Shown one piece after another: positions 1 through 8,040 of a stretch of 64,000 nucleotides of DNA. The DNA lies in NCBI GenBank assembly GCA_022605955.1, contig JAKCOZ010000012.1, positions 25,480,015 through 25,544,014 of the forward strand, read 5' to 3'. A program made the translations under genes and the position numbers. Position 1 is the first letter of the stretch. Each line of letters begins with the position of its first letter. The notes beneath the pieces were generated by a model that worked only from the letters and a program-made list of their open reading frames with translations, was not told the origin of the DNA and searched no databases. Source of the DNA: Rallus limicola (Eukaryota > Chordata > Aves > Gruiformes > Rallidae).

Positions 1-658
1 AATTAACCCCTCTAAAGCCCAAGTGACATAACATATGTGGAAATAAAATCACTCTGCTTGCATTAATAACAGAGGATTTCTTAAAATCTTTTATTTTGCA
101 GGCTTTATGAGTCATTATTGCAGTATGCTGTGCAACCCTATTCTTAGGTGCAACATAGCTCTTATTAGGGTGGTTGAAAACTGGCACACTGCTCCCTGAC
201 ATCAAGGTGACCCTACAAGAACAAGGAGACAAAGGTCTAGCCTAGAGACTCCTTCATTTTAAGCAGGTATTTCAGGAACCTAAAATGTAAATAAAAGGAA
301 AAAAAAAAAGAAAAAGAAAATTTTCCTTCATAGACTCATTTTTGCCTTTTTTTTGTGTGTGTCTAAGAAGATAAAAAAATAGCCACAGATGTTCAGTTAG
401 TGTTACCTAGCCCAAGTTTTCAACTCCAACACTGGCCATAGACAGATGGTATCTGAAAACCAAAGGAAGCCTATGAGGGTTGGTATTTACAACACATCCC
501 CCGATAATCTCTCAAGCTTAAACTATTTTCAGATTGTTATCTATTCTGCAGAAAGCTAACCCCCCCTGTGCACTGATTACTGTAAATTCAAACCCAGTCC
601 TTTTCCTGCCTGTGTTTCCTGTAAGCATTTGTCCTAAGCTATAACATAGATTTCCTTC
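1..658. other. Non-coding host flank left of the provirus
   Basis: AT-rich unique-looking sequence with a purine/A-rich run near 296-325 and a T-rich run near 345-360. No open frame of interest and no recognised repeat. Its last five bases (654-658, CCTTC) are the left copy of the target-site duplication of the adjacent provirus. Confidence 0.7.
654..658. repeat. Target-site duplication, left copy (CCTTC)
   Basis: CCTTC lies directly outside the TG terminus of the left LTR and is matched exactly by CCTTC directly outside the CA terminus of the right LTR. Host duplications of this kind are made by retroviral integrase. The 5-bp size differs from the 4 bp usual for gammaretrovirus-like and the 6 bp usual for many ERVK elements. 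Confidence 0.9.
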
Positions 659-1246
659 TGTCGTGGTTTCACCCCGGCTTGGGCCGAGATCCACGCAGCT
701 GCCTGCTCCTTAAAGTAAAAGAGCAGGAGAAAAGGGAAAAAGGGGAGGGGGGAAACAAGGGAAGGGAAAAGGAAGGGGCAAATAACTCCAAAACCAAGAA
801 ACTAAGAGGCCCGTGGGTTGGGATAAGGATAGTTTACTAAGATAACAGAAAAATAAAATATATACAATGCTAACAGGACTATAGAGCAAAAGAATATGAA
901 ACTATTGATACACAATGCAGTTTCTCACCGAACCACACAACTCAGGCCGTACCACCCAGAGCCGTCCCGGAACCCGACCGTCCCCCAAGACCCTCGCGTC
1001 CCGGCCGCTCGCGTCCCGGAACCGCCCCTTCTTCCTCCCATCAGCCCCCCTTTATCCTGGGCAGGACGTAATTGGCATGGAATACTCTCTTTGGCCCATC
1101 TGGGTCACCTGTCCTGGCCTTGACTGTCTGACTGCAACTAAAAACATCAGGGTGTTATCAGCACTGTTTTCATTTTAACTCCCAAACACAGCATTCCATC
1201 CGCTGCTACAAATGAAATTAACTCTATCCTGACTGAAACCAGGACA
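659..1246 (-). repeat. 3' LTR of the provirus
   Basis: 588 bp, offset exactly 6,279 bp from the other LTR, with no difference seen on line-by-line comparison. In proviral sense it starts TGTCCTGGTTTCAG and ends CCACGACA. A TATA box lies at 859-864, an AGTAAA polyadenylation-signal variant at 833-838, and a 7-bp stem (702-708 with 721-727) follows. Apparent open frames inside the LTR on the plus strand occur in both copies, lack any domain and run against the provirus, so they are not genes. Confidence 0.95.
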
Positions 1247-1743
1247 TTATCCACCCCTTATTCCATACCATTTACGTCGTGACCAGATCCAACCATTTCT
1301 TTTGGGTACAACCAATGTTTCAGACACACATATCTGTATTATTCCCTTAGTCTATGGATCATTCTTCTGAGTTTTGTTGAGTAAATGATTTAGTCCATGA
1401 CTTTCAGGCTTCATTCGTTGTAACAGTCTCTCATGGTGTCAGTATGCACCATTGGATCGTTGCATACTGCATCTCGGGCTCTCGACCACTGCATCTGACA
1501 TGGTCCTTGGTCATGGTCTGTGAATCAAAAGTGTTCATTTTCAAAGGGGAAGAGGAAAAAGTTCTTGTGATGGTAGGTCTTGATCCCATCATCGTGGCAG
1601 TCTTCCTTCATTGACGTGTATGTTTCCGGCTGTAACTCCATTGGTACAACACACAACAACAATTATATATACAGAAATTAAAGTAATAATGTATATATTG
1701 TAATGGGTTATTTAGCACTTATTATAATACAATTTCTACCTTA
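1247..1743 (-). other. 3' untranslated region of the provirus, no env
   Basis: About 500 bp between the pol stop and the 3' LTR. Too short for an envelope gene, and no open frame with signal peptide, cleavage site or transmembrane segment is visible. Next to the LTR, in proviral sense, AAGGGG (1254-1259) and a short GGA form a weak polypurine tract three bases from the LTR edge, the likely plus-strand primer. Confidence 0.75.
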
Positions 1744-4700
1744 CTAATTACATTGGCTATTCTCACCTAAAATCAAATCCCTTTGAGGTACACATCGAGT
1801 TTCTCCATCCTTCTGCATTACCCACCAAGTAGAACCAGGTCCTTGAGCAAAAACAATTCCCGACATAGGTTTACCTTTACCTGAAGCAGGGATGACCCAA
1901 ACTGTCTTCCCTAATATGCTTTTCATGTGCACCACTGGGACTCTATCTCCTTCTACAGTACATGGAAATTTTGACTGGGCAGGGCCAGCCCGATTGGTAG
2001 AACCCCTAGAGTTAACTAACCACGTGGCTTTTGCCAAATTTGTATCCCAATGTTTGAATGTTCCACCACCCATTGCTTTCAGGGTGGTCTTTAAGAGTCC
2101 ATTATATCGTTCAATTTTCCCAGAGGCTGGTGCATGATAAGGAATGTGGTACACCCATTCAATGCCATGCTCTTTGGCCCAGGTGTCTATGAGAGCATTT
2201 CGGAAATGAGTCCCGTTGTCTGACTCGATTCTTTCTGGGGTGCCGTGTCGCCATAGGACTTGCCTTTCAAGGCCCAGGATTGTATTCCGGGCAGTAGCAT
2301 GGGGTACCGGATATGTTTCTAGCCAGCCAGTGGTAGCCTCCACCATTGTAAGCACATAGCGTTTGCCATGGCGGGTTTGTGGGAGGGTGATGTAATCAAT
2401 CTGCCAGGCCTCCCCATATTTATATTTCATCCACCGTCCCCCATACCAAAGCGGCTTCAACCGCTTCGCCTGCTTAATTGCGGCACACGTCTCACATTCA
2501 TGGATAACTTGTGCAATAGCATCCATGGTTAAGTCCACCCCTCGATCTCGAGCCCATCTATATGTTGCATCTCTCCCTTGATGACCTGAGGAATCATGAG
2601 CCCATCGAGCTATGAATAATTCACCTTTATGTTGCCAGTCTAGATCTACCTGAGCCACTTCAATCCTAGCAGCCTTATCTACCTGATGGTTGTTTTGATG
2701 TTCCTCCATGGCTCGACTCTTAGGTACATGGGCATCAACATGACGTACCTTTACAACAAGCCTCTCTAATCGGGTAGCAATATCTTGCCATAAGTCAGCA
2801 GCCCATATGGGTTTGCCTCTACGCTGCCAGTTGTTCTTTTTCCACTGTTGCAACCAACCCCACAGGGCATTAGCTACCATCCATGAGTCAGTATAAAGAT
2901 AGAGCATTGGCCACTTTTCTCTCTCAGCAATGTCCAAGGCCAACTGGATGGCCTTCACCTCAGCAAATTGGCTTGATTCACCTTTTCCTTCAGTGGCTTC
3001 TGCTACTTGTCTGGTAGGACTCCATACAGCAGCTTTCCATCTTCGCTGCCTTCCCACAAGGCGACAGGAGCCATCGGTGAACAGGGCATATCGCTTCTCA
3101 TTCTCTGGCAGTTTGTTGTAAGGTGGGGCTTCTTCAGCACGTGTCACCTCCTCGTCCTCTGGTGACATCCCAAAATCTTTGCCTTCTGGCCAGTCTGTGA
3201 TCACTTCCACGATTCCTGGGCGATTAGGGTTTCCTATTCGAGCCCGCTGAGTAATTAGTGCAACCCACTTGCTCCACGTAGCATCAGTGGCATGGTGTGT
3301 AGAAGGGACCTTCCCTTTGAACATCCAGCCCAGCACCGGCAGTCGGGGTGCCAGGAGGAGTTGAGCTTCAGTTCCAATCACTTCTGAAGCGGCTCGAACC
3401 CCTTCATAGGCGGCCAGTATTTCCTTTTCTGTTGGAGTATAATTGGCCTCAGATCCTTTGTAGGCCCGACTCCAAAACCCCAGTGGTCGACCTCTAGTCT
3501 CCCCTTGTGCTTTCTGCCAGAGACTCCAGGTAGGGCCATTCTCCCCGGCTGCAGTGTAAAGCACATTTTTAACATCTGTCCCTGTCCGGACAGGCCCAAG
3601 GGCTACTGCATGGACTATCTCGCGTTTGATCTGTTCAAAGGCTTGCTGCTGCTCAGGGCCCCATTGGAAATCATTCTTCTTCCGAGTTACGTGGTAGAGT
3701 GGGCTCACAATGAGACTGTAGTTTGGGACATGCATTCGCCAAAAACCTATAACACCTAAGAAAGCTTGTGTTTCCTTTTTGTTGCTTGGTGGAGACATAG
3801 CTGCTATTTTATTGATAATGTCCATTGGGATCTGACGACGCCCATCCTGCCATTTTATTCCTAAAAACTGGATTTCTCGGGTAGGCCCCTTGACTTTACT
3901 TTGCTTTATAGCAAAACCAGCTTCCAAAAGGATTTGAATTATCCTTTTTCCTTTCTCAAATACTTCCTCTGCTGTATTGCCCCATACAATGATGTCATCA
4001 ATATACTGCAGGTGCTCTGGGGCTTCACCCTTTTCCAGTGTGGTCTGGATTAGTCCATGGCAAATGGTGGGGCTGTGTTTCCACCCCTGGGGCAGACGAT
4101 TCCACGTGTATTGGATGCCCCTCCAAGTGAAAGCAAATTGTGGCCTACACTCTGGCGCCAGTGGTATTGAGAAGAAAGCATTTGCAATGTCAATTGTGGC
4201 ATACCACTTGGCTGCCTTTGACTCCAATTCATACTGCAGTTCCAGCATGTCTGGTACAGCAGCACTCATACCTGGAGTGACTTCGTTTAGGCCACGATAA
4301 TCCACTGTCAGCCTCCACTCTCCATCAGACTTCCGCACTGGCCATATGGGACTGTTAAAGGGTGAGCGGGTTCGGCTGATCACCCCTTGACTCTCTAGTT
4401 GACGAATCAGCTTATGGATGGGGATCAGGGAATCCCTGTTAGTACGGTATTGTCTCCTGTGCACCGTCGTTGTAGCAATTGGCACCTGCTGTTCTTCAAC
4501 CTTCAATAACCCCACAACAGAAGGATCATCAGAGAGTCCAGGCAAGGCACGCAATTGCTCAGTGCCTTCTGTCTCCAAAGCAGCTATTCCAAAAGCCCAC
4601 CGGTACCCTTTTGGGTCCTTAAAATAACCTCTACGGAGGTAATCTATACCTAAAATGCATGGAGCTTCTGGGCCAGTCACAATTGGGTGTTTCTCCCAGT

Positions 4701-4938
4701 CCTTCCCAGTTAAGCTCACTTCAGCCTCTAACACAGTCAATTGTTGGGATCCACCTGTCACTCCAGAAATGCTGACAGGTTTTGTCCCTACATGATTCGA
4801 TGGCATTATCGTACACTGGGCACCAGTATCCACCAGAGCCTTGTACTCTTGTGGGTCTGACATGCCAGGCCATCTGATCCACACAGTCCAATAAACACGG
4901 TTATCCCTCTCCTCCACCTGGCTGGAGGCAGGGCCCCT
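1744..4938 (-). CDS. pol: Pro-Pol polyprotein (protease, RT, RNase H, integrase)
   Basis: Open frame from the codon after the gag amber to TAG 1744-1746, in the gag frame, so Gag-Pol is expected from readthrough. Residues are counted from the GTG at 4917. Protease has DTGA at 30-33. Reverse transcriptase has catalytic D243, LPQGW at 275-279 and YIDD at 305-308. RNase H has D615, E653, D677 and D747. Integrase has a zinc-binding HHCC (H774, H779, C808, C811), a D841-D900-E936 triad with the canonical 35-residue D-to-E spacing, and an SH3-like C-terminal region to 1057. All expected catalytic residues are present with no stop or frameshift. No dUTPase or chromodomain is seen. The enzymes would copy the RNA and integrate it. 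Activity is inferred, not shown. Confidence 0.93.
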   Translation of the reverse strand, partial: RGPASSQVEERDNRVYWTVWIRWPGMSDPQEYKALVDTGAQCTIMPSNHVGTKPVSISGVTGGSQQLTVLEAEVSLTGKDWEKHPIVTGPEAPCILGIDYLRRGYFKDPKGYRWAFGIAALETEGTEQLRALPGLSDDPSVVGLLKVEEQQVPIATTTVHRRQYRTNRDSLIPIHKLIRQLESQGVISRTRSPFNSPIWPVRKSDGEWRLTVDYRGLNEVTPGMSAAVPDMLELQYELESKAAKWYATIDIANAFFSIPLAPECRPQFAFTWRGIQYTWNRLPQGWKHSPTICHGLIQTTLEKGEAPEHLQYIDDIIVWGNTAEEVFEKGKRIIQILLEAGFAIKQSKVKGPTREIQFLGIKWQDGRRQIPMDIINKIAAMSPPSNKKETQAFLGVIGFWRMHVPNYSLIVSPLYHVTRKKNDFQWGPEQQQAFEQIKREIVHAVALGPVRTGTDVKNVLYTAAGENGPTWSLWQKAQGETRGRPLGFWSRAYKGSEANYTPTEKEILAAYEGVRAASEVIGTEAQLLLAPRLPVLGWMFKGKVPSTHHATDATWSKWVALITQRARIGNPNRPGIVEVITDWPEGKDFGMSPEDEEVTRAEEAPPYNKLPENEKRYALFTDGSCRLVGRQRRWKAAVWSPTRQVAEATEGKGESSQFAEVKAIQLALDIAEREKWPMLYLYTDSWMVANALWGWLQQWKKNNWQRRGKPIWAADLWQDIATRLERLVVKVRHVDAHVPKSRAMEEHQNNHQVDKAARIEVAQVDLDWQHKGELFIARWAHDSSGHQGRDATYRWARDRGVDLTMDAIAQVIHECETCAAIKQAKRLKPLWYGGRWMKYKYGEAWQIDYITLPQTRHGKRYVLTMVEATTGWLETYPVPHATARNTILGLERQVLWRHGTPERIESDNGTHFRNALIDTWAKEHGIEWVYHIPYHAPASGKIERYNGLLKTTLKAMGGGTFKHWDTNLAKATWLVNSRGSTNRAGPAQSKFPCTVEGDRVPVVHMKSILGKTVWVIPASGKGKPMSGIVFAQGPGSTWWVMQKDGETRCVPQRDLILGENSQCN

Positions 4939-4941
4939 CTA
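4864..4941 (-). promoter_or_regulatory. Probable amber readthrough signal between gag and pol
   Basis: Gag ends CAA TAG, and the same frame continues open into pol. There is no ATG at the head of pol; the first start-like codon is GTG at 4915-4917. Ten bases after the TAG, CCTCCA (4923-4928) can pair with TGGAGG (4911-4916) around the loop GCCAGG (4917-4922). That loop is itself a perfect complement of CCTGGC at 4864-4869, so an H-type pseudoknot is possible. Gammaretroviruses use an in-frame UAG and a pseudoknot 8 nt downstream to make Gag-Pol. A fully paired loop would be sterically tight, so the structure needs testing. Confidence 0.7.
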
Positions 4942-6819
4942 TTGTTGCTGATCGTATTGGCTGCTCACTGGTGCAGCCTTCTTCCTGACAACATTGCGTT
5001 GTGCGATTCTTTTACCTCGAAGCTCATCTACTCGTGCCTGGAGGGCTGAGGTGGGCTGCATATGCCACTTCCTCATGTCCTCACCATGGTCACGCAGGTA
5101 AGACCACAGCTGCCCTCGCACCGTGTCTCGTGGTGTGTACCTTCTGTATCCTCCCTTCTGGGATGATGGACGCTTTCTCCCAGTAGCTGCAACATTGCCC
5201 CAATGTTGGTCAAATCGTTTGACCAGTTTCTCTACCGCTGCGATCATAGAGTGGGAAACATTGTCCTCATATTTCCGGAGTCGCCAGGACACTTGTTCTA
5301 CAGTTGGTGGATATGCATCCTCCCAGTCTATTGATGCTAGTGAATTGGTGTGCCCTGCTGGTGCACTTCGTACAACCTTACGCCACATATCTGGGGTGCA
5401 TATAACTTCATCAGGATCAGAGGGATTCTGTGTATTGTCCAGATCATAATAAATGATCTCCCGTACAGCTAATTCTCTCAGGTACTGGATAACTGCCTCT
5501 ATGCTGTTACACTTGGGTGAGTGACATGTAATATATTCCTTTATGGGATACCTTTCCTCCACACTTGACAGTAGTCGCCTCCAGAGGCTGAGGATTTCTG
5601 GCTTTTTCCCAATTTCCTTGTCAATGCCTCCTTCTCTAGCTAGGGATCCCAACTGCTTGGCCTCCCTGCCATCTAATTCCAGACTACTGGCCCCTAGATC
5701 CCAGCATCGGAGCAACCAGGTGATGATGTGCTCACCTGGGCGGCGGCTGAAATCTTTTCGAACCTCACGCAGCTCACTCAGGGTCAGGGATCGTGTGACA
5801 ATCTCTGGCCCTGCTCCATCCTGAGATGCCTGAGATGGCCCTGCTCCATCCTGACATGCTCCAGATGGCCCTGCTTCATCATCATCATCCTTCACTACAC
5901 GAACTGATTTCTTTGTGTGTTTCCTCTTTTGTACGGGAGCAACAGACACTGGCGGGGGTTGGTTTTTTGTTTTATTAGCAGTATCTGCTGTAGGGGTGGC
6001 AGTAGCTGCAGCATTGGTTGGACTAGTGGCAGTAGCCACAGTGCTAGTCACAGAAGTTACAGTAGCTGCAGTGCCAGTCATAGGGGTTGCAGCAGCTGCA
6101 GCATTGGTTGGACTAGTTGCAGTAGCCACAGTACTAGTCACAGGAGTTACAGTAGCTGCAGTGCCAGTCATAGGGGTTGCAGCAGCTGCAGTCTTTGCTG
6201 GTTTGTTTTCATTCCTTTCCCTCTGACAGTGCTGACAGTACTGCCTGTTATCAAGCAGTGTTTTGTAAATAGTGGCCAGGGCCCAGCACAGTGCAGTAAG
6301 GTGTGCTTCTCTGGTAAACTTACAGCAATTCCTTTTCAGATATGCAGTAACTTTACCAGGGTCCTGTAACTGCTCAGGAGTGAAACTCCAAGCCATTGGA
6401 AGTGAGAAAGTACCTAGGTACCTGCCCATGCTCTGCCACATGCCCTGCCACTCATGTTTATCTGGCCTCGCAGAAAACTCTTGAGTGGTATTCATAAACC
6501 TCTGCTTAATATTTGACAACAACTGAACCATCTGCACCAAAGCTAAAAACAACAAAATGCTAGTTTGAATATCCCAGGGATATTGGAAGTTTTTAAAAAC
6601 TGCTAGCAGAGTTGTTGTATCTAGCCCAAAGGAAAAGAAAGCAGTACTCCCACCATACCAGCTGCCGTTTTTAAACCCTCCCTGTCCAAGGAATGGACAG
6701 GGCAGCAAGATCTCATATAAGTACCAGAAAAAGTTCACGATCCTCGATATTACTGAATCATAGACTGTTATCATAAAATACAAGAACAAGAGACATAGGA
6801 ATAAATAACACAGCATCAT
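4939..6819 (-). CDS. gag: Gag polyprotein with N-terminal hydrophobic segments
   Basis: Structural polyprotein of the provirus, 626 residues from ATG 6817-6819, the first AUG after the LTR promoter, with A at -3. The open frame extends seven codons further to a TTG, which I do not use. The N-terminus is strongly hydrophobic (residues 1-20, then about 27-41 and 87-102), like a signal or membrane anchor. Next comes a CxxC (about 195-198), an Ala/Thr-rich two-copy 30-residue repeat (about 214-273), a Lys/Arg patch, an acidic run and a short 10-residue repeat. The part from about residue 343 onward is alpha-helical-looking and probably capsid. The tail is basic, but no CX2CX4HX4C zinc knuckle is present. 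It ends at TAG 4939-4941, in frame with pol. Frame fully open. Gag identity follows from position; the sequence itself is divergent from well-known Gag proteins. Confidence 0.9.
   Translation of the reverse strand: MMLCYLFLCLLFLYFMITVYDSVISRIVNFFWYLYEILLPCPFLGQGGFKNGSWYGGSTAFFSFGLDTTTLLAVFKNFQYPWDIQTSILLFLALVQMVQLLSNIKQRFMNTTQEFSARPDKHEWQGMWQSMGRYLGTFSLPMAWSFTPEQLQDPGKVTAYLKRNCCKFTREAHLTALCWALATIYKTLLDNRQYCQHCQRERNENKPAKTAAAATPMTGTAATVTPVTSTVATATSPTNAAAAATPMTGTAATVTSVTSTVATATSPTNAAATATPTADTANKTKNQPPPVSVAPVQKRKHTKKSVRVVKDDDDEAGPSGACQDGAGPSQASQDGAGPEIVTRSLTLSELREVRKDFSRRPGEHIITWLLRCWDLGASSLELDGREAKQLGSLAREGGIDKEIGKKPEILSLWRRLLSSVEERYPIKEYITCHSPKCNSIEAVIQYLRELAVREIIYYDLDNTQNPSDPDEVICTPDMWRKVVRSAPAGHTNSLASIDWEDAYPPTVEQVSWRLRKYEDNVSHSMIAAVEKLVKRFDQHWGNVAATGRKRPSSQKGGYRRYTPRDTVRGQLWSYLRDHGEDMRKWHMQPTSALQARVDELRGKRIAQRNVVRKKAAPVSSQYDQQQ
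6001..6180 (-). repeat. Two-copy 90-bp tandem repeat inside gag
   Basis: Copies 6001-6090 and 6091-6180 differ at 4 of 90 positions and preserve frame, encoding two 30-residue Ala/Thr-rich units that differ at 2 residues. Degenerate partial units appear on both sides. The unit resembles a flexible linker and may vary in number between proviral copies. Confidence 0.85.
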
Positions 6820-6937
6820 GATCGGAGACTGCTTAAACAACAGTTCTTATCACAACTTTGTCTTAATTGCAATCGCGTCAGGGTCAGATCTACCGTTATC
6901 CCAACCTTTCGGGCCCCACGTTGGGCGCCAAAAAGAC
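6820..6937 (-). other. Gag leader (5' untranslated internal region)
   Basis: The 118-bp leader runs from the LTR edge through the primer site to the first ATG of gag. It contains no ATG in proviral sense. An in-frame TAA at 6847-6849 closes the gag frame upstream. TTG (6838-6840) and CTG (6841-6843) codons lie between that stop and the ATG, so an apparent longer frame begins at a non-ATG codon. This short space must also hold any packaging signal. Confidence 0.7.
6913..6930 (-). other. Primer-binding site for tRNA-Lys1,2
   Basis: In proviral sense the 18 bases read TGGCGCCCAACGTGGGGC, a perfect complement to the 3' end of tRNA-Lys1,2, the primer of foamy viruses, Mason-Pfizer monkey virus and visna virus. 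It is the start site for minus-strand DNA synthesis. Seven bases (6931-6937) separate it from the LTR, more than the two or three usual in exogenous retroviruses. Lys-type primer use in an element with ERVL-like 5-bp duplications and no env is notable. Confidence 0.9.
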
Positions 6938-6980
6938 TGTCGTGGTTTCACCCCGGCTTGGGCCGAGATCCACGCAGCTG

Positions 6981-7006
6981 CCTGCTCCTTAAAGTAAAAG
7001 AGCAGG
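6981..7006 (-). other. Stem-loop in the R/U5 part of the 5' LTR
   Basis: Seven-base perfect arms CCTGCTC (6981-6987) and GAGCAGG (7000-7006) flank a 12-nt loop. The same structure is at 702-727 in the 3' LTR. It lies downstream of the predicted transcription start, so it would be in the RNA. Hairpins here often present the poly(A) signal or aid packaging in retroviruses; a role in this element is inferred only. Confidence 0.4.
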
Positions 7007-7137
7007 AGAAAAGGGAAAAAGGGGAGGGGGGAAACAAGGGAAGGGAAAAGGAAGGGGCAAATAACTCCAAAACCAAGAAACTAAGAGGCCCGTGGGTTGG
7101 GATAAGGATAGTTTACTAAGATAACAGAAAAATAAAA

Positions 7138-7143
7138 TATATA
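7138..7143 (-). promoter_or_regulatory. TATA box in the 5' LTR
   Basis: TATATA followed by a T-rich run in proviral sense, about 380 bp into the LTR. Placement fits the U3 promoter of a retroviral LTR. The transcription start would fall roughly 25-30 bp further left, near 7110. The 3' LTR has the same motif at 859-864. Confidence 0.6.
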
Positions 7144-7525
7144 CAATGCTAACAGGACTATAGAGCAAAAGAATATGAAACTATTGATACACAATGCAGT
7201 TTCTCACCGAACCACACAACTCAGGCCGTACCACCCAGAGCCGTCCCGGAACCCGACCGTCCCCCAAGACCCTCGCGTCCCGGCCGCTCGCGTCCCGGAA
7301 CCGCCCCTTCTTCCTCCCATCAGCCCCCCTTTATCCTGGGCAGGACGTAATTGGCATGGAATACTCTCTTTGGCCCATCTGGGTCACCTGTCCTGGCCTT
7401 GACTGTCTGACTGCAACTAAAAACATCAGGGTGTTATCAGCACTGTTTTCATTTTAACTCCCAAACACAGCATTCCATCCGCTGCTACAAATGAAATTAA
7501 CTCTATCCTGACTGAAACCAGGACA

Positions 7526-7530
7526 CCTTC
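7526..7530. repeat. Target-site duplication, right copy (CCTTC)
   Basis: Exact match to 654-658, immediately after the right LTR. The pair shows that both LTRs came from one integration event and that no recombination between different proviruses has occurred since. Confidence 0.9.
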
Positions 7531-8040
7531 TCTTCAAAATTTGGTAATTGGGTGACTTAAATATATCCTCCACTAATTTTACTTTAAGCCAACAGGAAGC
7601 ATCAGCACCTTTATTATTTTTGATTAAATACCAGGAGGTGTTTTTGCATCCCATTAAAATTAACTCTCTGATTTACTACCCCAAAAAAAATAATAAATCA
7701 CACAGCAGAGCAAGTAATTGTTGCTTCCATGGATGAGGTTTCCAGTTGAATCTTCTAATCACTCCTGTTGAGCCAGTGCCCCCTTGCAAATGTTTGTAGC
7801 AGATAGCCCAAACCACTGCCCATGTTCAAAGCTACTTTTCCAATGAGTGATGCTTTTGTGAGTTATCTTTCCAAGGGGGCACAGCAGATTTTTAAGTAGC
7901 ACTAATTGTAAGCAGGTAGGATGGGCACAGCCCACAACTGGAACAGTGTCTTCAGTTGATCCAACCCTTGATTAATGACTGAGCAACACGATGTAACACC
8001 ATGTGAATTCTGAAGGGCAGTACTGGGGAAAACGCTGAAT
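7531..8040. other. Non-coding sequence between provirus and older LTR
   Basis: AT-rich host sequence with an A-run near 7682. The last about 20 bases before 8041 show weak similarity to the bases before 41186, so the older LTR-like element may carry a little internal sequence on this side. Nothing else recognised. Confidence 0.5.

Larger units (their letters stand above)
659..7525 (-). mobile_element. Complete env-less endogenous retrovirus (ERVL-like), minus strand
   Basis: A full provirus of 6,867 bp: LTR, primer-binding site, gag, amber codon, pro-pol, short 3' untranslated region, LTR. The sequence shows LTRs identical by eye, a 5-bp duplication CCTTC (654-658 and 7526-7530), TG...CA termini and open gag and pol frames. 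Only about 500 bp separate pol from the 3' LTR and no env-like frame is present there. Five-bp duplications and absence of env are typical of the ERVL (class III) group, and the LTR start resembles the common avian ERVL-type LTRs as I remember them. The tRNA-Lys primer site is more usual for ERVK and foamy viruses. The exact family is inference. Identical LTRs imply recent insertion, so the locus may be polymorphic between individuals. Confidence 0.95.
6938..7525 (-). repeat. 5' LTR of the provirus
   Basis: Promoter-bearing LTR of the minus-strand provirus, the same 588 bp as the 3' copy. Transcription would run leftward. The region from the TATA box to the first gag ATG contains no other ATG in proviral sense, so gag is the first AUG frame of the predicted genomic RNA. 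Confidence 0.95.

Noticed and set aside
896..1178. Open frames of 75 and 87 codons in each LTR (also at 7175-7457)
   Set aside because: Identical in both LTRs because the LTRs are identical, antisense to the provirus and without domains.
1247..1743. A short env or accessory gene downstream of pol
   Set aside because: No open frame with signal peptide or membrane segment fits within the 500 bp in proviral sense.
4915..4917. GTG as the start codon of a free-standing pol
   Set aside because: No ATG is present and the frame is continuous with gag through the UAG; readthrough explains expression better than GTG initiation.
1892..6484. Plus-strand open frames over the provirus (for example 3977-4300 and 5915-6369)
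   Set aside because: They are antisense shadows of the long gag and pol frames on the minus strand; the Ser/Cys-rich one is the reverse of the gag tandem repeat.
6838..6840. TTG as the gag start
   Set aside because: An ATG seven codons further on, with A at -3 and no ATG before it in the leader, is the better start.
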